This document shows positions 9,107-15,461 of a stretch of 20,366 bases of DNA, piece after piece. The notes under the pieces are model-generated. The model had not been told where the DNA came from. It searched no databases and saw only the letters and a program-made list of their open reading frames with translations. Source of the DNA: a virus; the IMG/VR virus record IMGVR_UViG_3300025889_001201, positions 1-20,366 of that record. One strand, 5' to 3'. The stretch's first letter is position 1; every line of letters begins with the position of its first letter. The translations under genes and the position numbers were made by a program.

Positions 9107-9649
9107 TTACCTACCTACGTTCCGAAGCATACGCGGGCCAGTCACATAAACTCGCGGCTTCACTTTTCTGCTAGAGATTTTGACTTCTTGCAGATCATTA
9201 ATTGTCGGCTTAGTCGGCATCTTGCCGCCAGCGGCAGAAAATGCCATCAGAGCATTAGTGCCAGCAGAAAGAATTGCCGGCCCCCATAGCGGCTTTGCGG
9301 CACGAGTAGCGCCGGCCTCAAACATCAGCCCGCGTCGGCGACCCTCGCCTTCGTATCGGATATTGAGCGCATCCAGCTCGGCAGCGGTTGCAGCCTGCGA
9401 GTAGACATCAGCAAAGGATGTTGACTCTAGCAGTCCCAACTGCGCACCGGCAGCGCGAGTCTCACCGAATGCCTCACGAGCCTGCCTACGCTGAGTTTCT
9501 TCAGCGGCTCCAGCTTCCAGAGATGCAGCGCGAGCCTGCTCCTCTAACCCTCTAGCTTGTGCTTCGCCGACTTTGCGAGCCTGCGCTGTTTCAGCGATCG
9601 TGCTGACAGCAGAGGCGGCAGCGGCGATAAATGGTATGAACTGCGCCAT
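9107..9649 (-). CDS. Internal virion protein (T7 gp14-like position)
   Basis: The 180-aa protein matches T7 gp14 (196 aa) in length, order and character. It opens with an Ala-rich hydrophobic segment (FIPFIAAAASAVSTIAETAQ), continues with a long Ala/Glu/Gln/Arg helix (about residues 25-110), and has a second Ala/Gly-rich hydrophobic segment (WGPAILSAGTNALMAFSAAGG, about 120-145) before a basic C-terminus. This matches small phage ejection proteins that insert into the outer membrane at the start of DNA delivery; that role is inferred. The ATG overlaps the preceding TAA by one base (TAATG), and a GAGG sits about 8 nt upstream. Confidence 0.75.
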   Translation of the reverse strand: MAQFIPFIAAAASAVSTIAETAQARKVGEAQARGLEEQARAASLEAGAAEETQRRQAREAFGETRAAGAQLGLLESTSFADVYSQAATAAELDALNIRYEGEGRRRGLMFEAGATRAAKPLWGPAILSAGTNALMAFSAAGGKMPTKPTINDLQEVKISSRKVKPRVYVTGPRMLRNVGR

Positions 9650-10074
9650 TACTGAATCCTCGAATACATCGCCATATCTTGACCGCTCGTCCCAAACGAA
9701 CGCATCAAGCCTTCAAACTCAAACCGCAGCATCTTTGCCCATCGATGCCCCTGCGGGAAACGAGCATCCACATACGCCTCAATCCGGCGATACGGGCGAG
9801 TGTTTAGGTAGTCGTCGACAATTCGCGTGAGGCCAACCATGTGCGGCCCTGCGTCTTTTGCAAGCCAAGCCCATGCTGCATATCGGTTCGCCCACATCTC
9901 TGCCACGCCTGCGCACATGACGGGCTTCTCGCCAGCCAGTACGGTGTAGGCGGGGCCGGCTTCCACAAGCTGCTCGCAGTAATCGTCGTCGAATACGAGC
10001 GGAGCCATGACTTGTTGCGCATCTTGCAGCACCATCGCTCGCAGATATTTAGCGTTGAACGAAACGACTTCCAT
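9649..10074 (-). CDS. GNAT-like phage protein (T7 gp13-like position)
   Basis: The 141-aa product is almost the size of T7 gp13 (138 aa) and occupies the same place, between tail tubular protein B and the gp14-like protein. The layout looks like a small GNAT fold: an N-terminal DAQQVMAPLVFDD helix, a VLAGEKPVMCAGVAEMW strand-turn region, WAWLAKDAG, and a C-terminal RRIEAYVDARFPQGHRWAKM strand-helix with GLMRSFG. Phage proteins of this type are often labelled acetyltransferases. I do not see a clean acetyl-CoA loop (R/Q-x-x-G-x-G/A), so a structural or assembly role is as likely as catalysis. Start and stop both use one-base TAATG overlaps with the neighbours, and GGAGG lies 4 nt before the ATG. 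Confidence 0.75.
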   Translation of the reverse strand: MEVVSFNAKYLRAMVLQDAQQVMAPLVFDDDYCEQLVEAGPAYTVLAGEKPVMCAGVAEMWANRYAAWAWLAKDAGPHMVGLTRIVDDYLNTRPYRRIEAYVDARFPQGHRWAKMLRFEFEGLMRSFGTSGQDMAMYSRIQ

Positions 10075-12944
10075 TAGTCCTCCGTCCTCAATCTCGGGTA
10101 CATCGCAACCACCGTCAGCGGCAGCGGTTGGTCAGCCAGCACCCAGATCCGGCCATCGGTTTCGTATCCACCCGGATACGGGAACTTGTCGGTGTCGCCG
10201 GTCAAGATTGGTGGCGTCTCATCCATGTAGTCTGACAGCGATCGATACAGGATGTAATCCGTGTTCGTCGCATCCGGCCCGACCTTGCCACCGAGACTTG
10301 CATAGAGGCGCATCACGATCTGATGGTATCGCTTCGTCTTACCTTGCGCCGTGCCATCCGTAGCACCCGCATCAATCCTTTGAGTGGCAAGCGTAGACGT
10401 ATACGGCAGGCCGATCTGCGCTCGAGCAGCAGCCACTGGCAGCGTGATAGATCCATTGGACACAATCAGGTTTTCAACTTCTGCGCCGTCAGCCAGAGCA
10501 GAAACAGTCTGCCCCTCAAGATGCCAGAGACCCTTGATAACCGTAGAAGTCATGCGCCAGCCATTGGCCGGGATCTCATTCTCAGTTTGGAACGGAGAAA
10601 GAATCGTGCAACGAACTTCACCCTCATTGACATAGCTTGTGATTAACGCTCGAGAGGTGCGCCATTGCTCGATAGATTCATCGAAATAGCGAACTCGGAT
10701 TTCTCGGCCAACATCTCCAGCAACAAACACATCATCATTCATTGCGATAAATTCGTTGGCTTCAGTCAGCAAGAAATCATCAGCTTCTGTTGTCAATTCA
10801 AACAGCGATGTCACCGTGAACGGGACATTCGTAGCACCGCGAACAATCGCGCCAGAACCCGGCAACAATGCTTCTGCTACAGCGCCATCAAATTCAAGAG
10901 AGGTATCAAGATAAACCGCTCCCTCAATATCATCATTCTGCTCAAAGCCTTCAGCAAAATACTCAACGTATTTGCGAGTGTTTGCGCCGGAAACAGACGT
11001 TTCAGACAATATCTTGAATCCATCTTCAAGCAGCAAAAACGAGCCATCTTCAAGCAGTTGATAGTTGGCTATAGATGCAGACGTAATCAATCGCTCAACA
11101 ATCACCCAAACGTCGTTGACACTAGCATCTGGGCTAGTAATGACTTGCGCTGACTTGACCTTGGAATTTGTTCCCGCAATCGGATGACGGTGCCAGCCAT
11201 AGACGTTCTGCTCTCGATCATAGGTCATGCCAAGCAGGCGACCATTAGAGAGCACCGTCCAGATGATGTTATCCGGCTCCTTCTGGTACGCCATTTCGAC
11301 AATGCCGGACTGCGTGATCTCGGGATACAGCACGTTCATGTCGCGCGGAACCCAAGAGTCAGATTGAATGTCGAACCGCAACTCGAGAATGCGCCGGCCA
11401 CCGATGCGCACAAACAGCACAGAATCTTCGACCAGCACCGGCTCCAGCTCTCGCGAACCTTCAGCCGACTGGATCTCATACTTGACGTTTTCTGGGCCGA
11501 GCACTTGGTTCGGCGTGATCTCTTGCACGGCAACTTCGGAGCCTGCCGTACCAACGAGCAGCACATCCGATGCCGTCATCCAGCGGATCTTGTCGACCGT
11601 GCCAACCGAGAGCGTCAGCGAGATAGCGTTATCAGCCAAGATCTCACCGAGCGTATCGGGCGACATCGATAAATAGTCACCGGCTACCGACGCATAGATT
11701 TGCTGGTTGCCCGACCACCACAAACGATCGCGCCAGAAAGCGACCTTGTACGGGAACGCAGCGCCTGTCGCCTCACCCCATGCGCCGATCCGATAACGGC
11801 AATCGTCACCAGCAACGACCTCGGCAGGAGCAATGCCCGGGCCGATAATGTCGACGGTCACGTTTTGCGCGTCCGTAATCGCCGTCACCTTGACGATGAC
11901 GTAACCGGGATGCAGATATTCCCAAGTCACCGCACCGTCAGACTCGGTGCCTTCTTCGTGGATAGGGCGCACAGAGCCCGTTGTAGCGGAGTTCTGGGCT
12001 TCGTAATATTTGCCATCAGACTTGCGCAGATTGGTCGCTGTGACCGCCTTATTCGTTTCCCAAGGAGGTGTCGTGATGTTGACCGGCTCCAGCCGGAGCA
12101 GCATCCCAACGTGCTCGTTCTCAAATATGTTTGTCGTACAGGCAAGCGAGACGCCAGTACCAGATGATGCGCCGAGCGTGAAATTCTTGTAGTCGATTGG
12201 CTCGACTTGGAACGGGCCATCGGTCGGAGCGTAAGTCGCGAATGCCCAGCTCGTGTTACCACTACGGGTCAACGTGCGCGGCGCATAACCCTCGCATCCG
12301 ATATAGAGCACATCACCAGACTGGACGATAGAAAGAGCGCAGCCGCCCTCTGCGTTCGTTAAATCGGCCTCGGTGTACGGACTCGCAATCTCATAGACTT
12401 TTTGCAGATCGCCGTTGTAAACGTATGTGCCATAGTTAGTCGTGTCAATGGCATTGCCAAACCAGTCTTTCAGAGAAAAAGTATTTGCGCCGGTATTAAC
12501 GCTCGAAACCTGTACATATCGGCCATTGAGCTCGGTCATGCCCTCGACGCCGCTCACAAGGAACCAGTCGCCGTTAGCAGGATCGGTGCCGGTGTACGTC
12601 AATATGCCCGGGTTGGCTTTTGTGATATCAGTGATATCAAGTGTGTCACCGAGTACCACACCGCGATCGGTGAAGAAACGAACGTACTGATCGCCGAACT
12701 CGAGCACATAGGCTTGATCGAACGAAAACTCAAATCGCTTGAGATACGAAACTTTGTCCTGATACTTGGTCGGCAAAACGAACCGAGTACCCGGCATTCG
12801 CTTGGCCGGCCCCTGCACCGTTGGAACAAAACGCTCCATCTTGTAGCAAGAGCTCGAGTATTTCTCGAAATCGACGCGGCCAGATAGGAGTGGGCCGACC
12901 TCGCCGCCGTTGAAATTCGAGATCGCAGGCGAAACCTTTGCCAT
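10074..12944 (-). CDS. Tail tubular protein B / tail nozzle (T7 gp12-like)
   Basis: The N-terminus SPAISNFNGGEVGPLLSGRV, followed by KYSSSCYKMERFVPTVQGPA and a KRMPGTRFV motif, is the hallmark start of podoviral tail tubular protein B, which builds the nozzle at the tail tip and holds the ejection channel closed until infection. Further family-like features are repeated beta-propeller-type strands (YEIASPYTEADL, VLYIGCEG, PYKVAFWRDRLWWSGN about residue 405) and a C-terminal FPYPGGYETDGRIWV with PLPLTVVAMYP. At 956 aa it is longer than T7 gp12 (794 aa). Part of the excess is a region at about residues 600-750 with two blocks of acidic octapeptide repeats encoded by AT-richer DNA. It starts 3 nt after the tail tubular A stop and ends in a TAATG overlap with the gp13-like gene. 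Confidence 0.92.
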   Translation of the reverse strand: MAKVSPAISNFNGGEVGPLLSGRVDFEKYSSSCYKMERFVPTVQGPAKRMPGTRFVLPTKYQDKVSYLKRFEFSFDQAYVLEFGDQYVRFFTDRGVVLGDTLDITDITKANPGILTYTGTDPANGDWFLVSGVEGMTELNGRYVQVSSVNTGANTFSLKDWFGNAIDTTNYGTYVYNGDLQKVYEIASPYTEADLTNAEGGCALSIVQSGDVLYIGCEGYAPRTLTRSGNTSWAFATYAPTDGPFQVEPIDYKNFTLGASSGTGVSLACTTNIFENEHVGMLLRLEPVNITTPPWETNKAVTATNLRKSDGKYYEAQNSATTGSVRPIHEEGTESDGAVTWEYLHPGYVIVKVTAITDAQNVTVDIIGPGIAPAEVVAGDDCRYRIGAWGEATGAAFPYKVAFWRDRLWWSGNQQIYASVAGDYLSMSPDTLGEILADNAISLTLSVGTVDKIRWMTASDVLLVGTAGSEVAVQEITPNQVLGPENVKYEIQSAEGSRELEPVLVEDSVLFVRIGGRRILELRFDIQSDSWVPRDMNVLYPEITQSGIVEMAYQKEPDNIIWTVLSNGRLLGMTYDREQNVYGWHRHPIAGTNSKVKSAQVITSPDASVNDVWVIVERLITSASIANYQLLEDGSFLLLEDGFKILSETSVSGANTRKYVEYFAEGFEQNDDIEGAVYLDTSLEFDGAVAEALLPGSGAIVRGATNVPFTVTSLFELTTEADDFLLTEANEFIAMNDDVFVAGDVGREIRVRYFDESIEQWRTSRALITSYVNEGEVRCTILSPFQTENEIPANGWRMTSTVIKGLWHLEGQTVSALADGAEVENLIVSNGSITLPVAAARAQIGLPYTSTLATQRIDAGATDGTAQGKTKRYHQIVMRLYASLGGKVGPDATNTDYILYRSLSDYMDETPPILTGDTDKFPYPGGYETDGRIWVLADQPLPLTVVAMYPRLRTED
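11020..11057 (-). repeat. Direct repeat encoding LLEDG octapeptides in the nozzle gene
   Basis: The 14-base word ctgcttgaagatgg (minus strand) occurs twice, at 11057-11044 and 11033-11020, 24 bp apart. It encodes QLLEDGSF then LLLEDGFK (residues about 629-645) in an 8-residue period. A second protein-level block at residues 717-738 reads LTTEADDF, LLTEANEF, IAMNDDVF in the same period. The repeats are in frame and look like short beta-hairpin or beta-helix units added to the nozzle protein. Confidence 0.7.
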
Positions 12945-12947
12945 GCG

Positions 12948-13550
12948 TTACAGCCTCGCCAAGATCCAAGTCTGGTCTGCGAGAGACTCCGGTGGGTTTT
13001 CGATCGCGTTAGCTATGACGGCATCCTTTATCGAGTTTCGATAATCGTTATAGGCCATCTGCTTCTGCTCCGCGCTAGCCGTCAAAGGCTCGGCGAGAAT
13101 GTACGCAAGGTATGCGGAGAAAGCCATATCAAACGCCGCATCGAACTGCACCGGGTCAGTTACCCGAGACAGATAACGCAGCTTCAACGGGCCGGCCTGA
13201 TTCGAGAGAATGTACTTGCCCTCGATCACATATTCCTGCCCACCAGTCGATATCAGATCAGATAGATCCGGCGACGGATACCATTGGCCGACTTGCAGGA
13301 TGCGCATACAGTCGGCTGGCAACGGATACTGATAGGCCCAATCCCAAAGAGGGGTCGTGGTATCCGCAGCAAGGTTTGCTCGTTTGATACAAAAGCGCCA
13401 AGAGAATCGGCGCTGGAGATAATCCCGTGTCATATCGAACACGGCATTCACCTCACGGGCAGGCTTAGTGTTGTCCGTGAGATTCAAAATGCGCAAATCC
13501 CCGAGCTTCGTCAGCGCGAGGTTTGCGATTGCTACGTTACTAGCGGCCAT
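12948..13550 (-). CDS. Tail tubular protein A / head-tail adaptor (T7 gp11-like)
   Basis: The 200-aa product begins VAIANLALTKLGDLRILNL and continues with PAREVNAVFDMTRDYLQRRF, then SWRF. This is the characteristic start of phage tail tubular protein A / gatekeeper adaptors, which bridge portal and nozzle. The LPADCMRILQV and AYLAYILAEPLTAS segments are also typical, and the length matches T7 gp11 (196 aa). It directly precedes tail tubular protein B, its assembly partner. The ribosome site is weak (GGGG about 7 nt upstream), and only 18 nt separate it from the preceding small gene. Confidence 0.9.
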   Translation of the reverse strand: MAASNVAIANLALTKLGDLRILNLTDNTKPAREVNAVFDMTRDYLQRRFSWRFCIKRANLAADTTTPLWDWAYQYPLPADCMRILQVGQWYPSPDLSDLISTGGQEYVIEGKYILSNQAGPLKLRYLSRVTDPVQFDAAFDMAFSAYLAYILAEPLTASAEQKQMAYNDYRNSIKDAVIANAIENPPESLADQTWILARL

Positions 13551-13568
13551 CGGGAGACCCCGAGACCG

Positions 13569-13763
13569 TTAAGCCGGCGGCCAAATATCTTGAATGATCG
13601 CGTCCTTGATTGACTCGATCGCGTACAGAACTTCATCTTTGTTCATGTTCGCAGCAAGATCAACGCGCAATTCAACATCGGTGGTCGCAGTTGAGGAGTT
13701 GCCCTCGGTGACGTTACGAACGCCCTGCTCGCCACGATCAATACCGTAAAAACGCTCTGCCAT
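13569..13763 (-). CDS. Small conserved phage structural-region protein, 64 aa
   Basis: The protein MAERFYGIDRGEQ... contains VTEGNSSTATTDVELRVDL, KDEVLYAIESIKDAIIQDIW and ends in PPA. I recognise this layout (short Gly-rich start, ST..DVELRVD strand, K.EVL.A...I..AI..D.WPP end) from small proteins encoded next to capsid genes in other podoviruses, but no function is known to me. It follows the capsid/decoration genes and a hairpin, and precedes tail tubular protein A. An AGGAG lies 6 nt before the ATG, inside a perfect 12-bp palindrome, so initiation may depend on RNA folding. Confidence 0.75.
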   Translation of the reverse strand: MAERFYGIDRGEQGVRNVTEGNSSTATTDVELRVDLAANMNKDEVLYAIESIKDAIIQDIWPPA

Positions 13764-13768
13764 GATTC

Positions 13769-13780
13769 TCTCCTAGGAGA
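13769..13780 (-). promoter_or_regulatory. Palindrome enclosing the ribosome-binding site of the 64-aa gene
   Basis: TCTCCTAGGAGA is a perfect 12-bp palindrome, and its right half in the minus-strand RNA is the Shine-Dalgarno AGGAG of the gene starting at 13763. The RNA can form a short stem (with flanking U.G and U-A pairs) around a CUAG loop that would hide the site. It sits directly after the terminator-like hairpin. Sequestration is inferred; the palindrome could also be a protein or restriction-type site. Confidence 0.4.
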
Positions 13781-13816
13781 AAGGGGCAGGCCGGTTTCCC
13801 GACCCGCCCCAGTTTT
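13780..13816 (-). terminator. GC-rich hairpin after the capsid/decoration genes, terminator-like
   Basis: In the minus-strand RNA, GGGGCGGGUCGG (13810-13799) pairs with CCGGCCUGCCCC (13794-13783) over 12 bp with two G.U pairs, closed by a GAAA tetraloop. It is preceded by AAAACU and followed by UUUCUCC. In the plus-strand RNA the two G.U pairs become A.C mismatches, so the helix is fitted to the minus transcript. The weak U tract suggests partial read-through, comparable in position to the T7 late terminator after gene 10. Confidence 0.65.
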
Positions 13817-14317
13817 TTACGCCGCGTAACGAACTCGCAAGGAGATCGTGCCAGCAGCCGATCCGACAGTCACGCCAGTCGCGCAGATGTCGTAGTCCTT
13901 CGACGGGTCAGAGGTCAACCCGAGAAGCTGCCACAACTCCTGATCGACCTTCGAGATGTTGGTCGCCGTCGTCTCATAAGTGGCATCCGTGAAGGCATGG
14001 GCGCTCGAGAGATCAAGCGCATCGCCAAACAGATTCACCGAAACAACAGCACCACCAGCATCAGCGGTGTCGTAGACGCCGAGATCGTAGTCCGTGCCAG
14101 CCGTGATCGCGTCGTTGGCATACTCCACCGTGGAGATACGCGCATTCGACGGAACGCGAACGAAACGGAACACCGAACCATCGTCGTCACCAGCGGCCAC
14201 TTCCACGGTGCCGACAGATTCGCGAAGGAATCCACCGACAACGCGGGGGCTGTTGAGCACAGCGGGGCTGGCATCGGCATTGCTGATAGCGGAACTCTTA
14301 GTGTTTACAACTGCCAT
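13817..14317 (-). CDS. Putative capsid decoration / head protein, 166 aa
   Basis: This gene lies directly downstream of the major capsid gene (14-nt gap). The protein is rich in Ala, Ser, Thr, Val and Asp and almost free of Lys. It reads as mostly beta strand: VGTVEVAAGDDDGSVFRFVR, VPSNARISTVEYAND, DYDLGVYDTADAGGAVVSVN, then a C-terminal AGTISLRVRYAA. Small beta-rich proteins of this kind next to a capsid gene are often decoration or head-stabilising proteins; that is inference from position and composition. GGAG lies 9 nt before the ATG. The TAA runs directly into a terminator-like hairpin. Confidence 0.7.
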   Translation of the reverse strand: MAVVNTKSSAISNADASPAVLNSPRVVGGFLRESVGTVEVAAGDDDGSVFRFVRVPSNARISTVEYANDAITAGTDYDLGVYDTADAGGAVVSVNLFGDALDLSSAHAFTDATYETTATNISKVDQELWQLLGLTSDPSKDYDICATGVTVGSAAGTISLRVRYAA

Positions 14318-14331
14318 TTTCCCTTACTCCC

Positions 14332-15219
14332 TTATTCCGCGCACAGGATGTCAACGACCTTCTTCTCTTCCGTGCGGGTAGCACCGAAGGTACCCATCAG
14401 ATAGATCTGATACGGGTGCGAGGAGAGGTCACGACGCTGCGTGATGTCAGACATGATGTCGTTCCACATACCGAGGTGAACGCCCGAAGGCACCCACACA
14501 GGGCAGCGGCGATGGCTTGAGCTCGTCGGCAGACGCTCGGTGTGGATGAAGTTGATGCCAAGGAACTGCATCACTTTTCCATCCTTCATCACCGGAGTGT
14601 CGCTGTTGAAGTCGCTCGAGACCACTTGGATCTGGCCCAAGAGATCGTCGTGCTGCTCGGCAGAGATGGCGCAGTACACCGGCTCCGCGTCGAGATCAAC
14701 CTCGTTTTCCATCAGGATGCGACGCGCTTCGCGCAGCTTGTCGACCGTGAGGCCCACGTTGCCAGAGGCAGCGTAGTTCACAGCAACGCGCTGGTTTGAA
14801 GTGTCGAAGCCCGTGGTCGTGCCGCCAGCTTCGCCCGTCTTGTTGTCGCCGAGCATACCGCTGATGATCACATCGTCCATCGCACGGCCCATCGCGTAGA
14901 GACCGTTCTGCGCATAGGCAGACTGCGGGTCAGCGAGGAGACGGAGCTTGTCGAAGTTGTCGATCAGGTCAGCCCAATCGAAATCTTCCGGGAACACCCA
15001 ACGACGGTTGTTCGGGGTGTTGACCGGAACGATCGGCTGGTAGCGGGTCGAAACCGCACGAGCAGCGGTAGCACCGTACTGCGTGACGACTTCAGACTGC
15101 TTGCCCTTGTACGAACCAGTCTGCACAGACGAGCGCAGCTTGGAGCCCTTTTGCTGCAAAAGCAGCGAGATGTTAGTGCCGTACTGTACGGCATAAACTG
15201 ATGCAATATTGTCGGCCAT
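14332..15219 (-). CDS. Major capsid protein (HK97-fold, podovirus type)
   Basis: The 295-aa protein follows the scaffold gene and has the layout of podoviral major capsid proteins: a helical N-arm (SVYAVQYGTNISLLLQQKGS), an extended segment (VQTGSYKGKQSEVVTQYGAT), PIVPVNTPNNRRWVFPEDFD, a long spine-helix region (DPQSAYAQNGLYAMGRAMDD, then VIISGMLG), an A-domain with a KLREARRILMENEVDL helix and AISAEQHDDLLG, and a C-terminal MGTFGATRTEEKKVVDI segment. It is somewhat shorter than T7 gp10A (345 aa). It has a strong ribosome site (GGAGGG, 5 nt before the ATG) and its own long leader downstream of a terminator, consistent with separate high-level expression. Confidence 0.92.
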   Translation of the reverse strand: MADNIASVYAVQYGTNISLLLQQKGSKLRSSVQTGSYKGKQSEVVTQYGATAARAVSTRYQPIVPVNTPNNRRWVFPEDFDWADLIDNFDKLRLLADPQSAYAQNGLYAMGRAMDDVIISGMLGDNKTGEAGGTTTGFDTSNQRVAVNYAASGNVGLTVDKLREARRILMENEVDLDAEPVYCAISAEQHDDLLGQIQVVSSDFNSDTPVMKDGKVMQFLGINFIHTERLPTSSSHRRCPVWVPSGVHLGMWNDIMSDITQRRDLSSHPYQIYLMGTFGATRTEEKKVVDILCAE

Positions 15220-15224
15220 GATAG

Positions 15225-15230
15225 CCCTCC
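15225..15230 (-). promoter_or_regulatory. Strong ribosome-binding site of the major capsid gene
   Basis: GGAGGG ends 5 nt before the capsid ATG at 15219 and directly follows a run of seven T on the minus strand. It is among the strongest ribosome sites in the window and fixes the start of the capsid gene. Confidence 0.75.
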
Positions 15231-15367
15231 AAAAAAACTAAATATGTAGTGTTTCTCGGATGGCTTGTCCGTTACCGGGGCCAGAATCCTTGCGAGATAC
15301 GCTCTCACCGATCGGTCGTCTTTCCGACTGTCAGTTGGGGTCTTACGACTTGCCCTGTCCTATGCGC
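15231..15367 (-). other. Untranslated leader of the major capsid gene
   Basis: About 140 nt between the terminator and the capsid ribosome site contain no gene on either strand. The minus-strand RNA could form short hairpins: GTCG/CGAC around GAAAGA, and a perfect 10-bp palindrome ACCGATCGGT at 15307-15316 that could also be an operator. I found no clear sigma70 or T7-type promoter here. If the terminator at 15368-15400 works, a start site inside this stretch or read-through is needed to express the capsid gene. Confidence 0.4.
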
Positions 15368-15400
15368 AAAAAAAGAGACCCGAGATTTCTCCCGGGTCTC
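15368..15400 (-). terminator. Rho-independent terminator between scaffold and capsid genes
   Basis: On the minus strand GAGACCCG (15400-15393) and CGGGTCTC (15382-15375) form a perfect 8-bp stem, extendable by AGA/TCT inside the loop, followed at once by seven T (15374-15368). This is the standard intrinsic terminator layout. Its place in front of the capsid gene, not after it, is unusual and implies attenuation, read-through or a promoter further down. Confidence 0.85.
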
Positions 15401-15421
15401 AAGGCTAGCTCTCACAGGAGA

Positions 15422-15450
15422 ATACGCCGAGGATAGTACCTCGCGCGTAT
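15422..15450 (-). other. RNA hairpin just after the scaffold stop codon
   Basis: In the minus-strand RNA, AUACGCGCGAGG (15450-15439) pairs with CCUCGGCGUAU (15432-15422) with one bulged base and a six-base UACUAU loop. No U tract follows, so it is not by itself an intrinsic terminator. It could protect the scaffold mRNA end or be a processing site. The loop coincides with the -10 box of a promoter candidate. Confidence 0.6.
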
Positions 15451-15461
15451 CACACTAGCAA
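15433..15461 (-). promoter_or_regulatory. Candidate sigma70 promoter between scaffold and capsid genes
   Basis: On the minus strand TTGCTA (15461-15456) and TACTAT (15438-15433) are separated by exactly 17 bp, each matching four of six consensus bases. Transcription would begin near 15426 and meet the terminator at 15400-15368 after about 30 nt, giving either a small RNA of about 60 nt or read-through into the capsid gene. This is a pattern match only. Confidence 0.35.

Noticed and set aside
9649-10074. Calling the gp13-like protein an active acetyltransferase
   Set aside because: The fold hints at GNAT, but the acetyl-CoA loop is not evident, so only the fold and position are reported.
13780-13817. 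Terminator for plus-strand transcription (hairpin followed by AGTTTTTT)
   Set aside because: The plus strand has no genes here, and the plus-strand RNA has two A.C mismatches in the stem. The helix fits the minus transcript better; the T run doubles as the A tract on the minus strand.
15220-15461. A hidden small gene between scaffold and capsid
   Set aside because: No ATG frame of useful length exists on either strand. The only GTG frame on the minus strand ends after about 13 codons.
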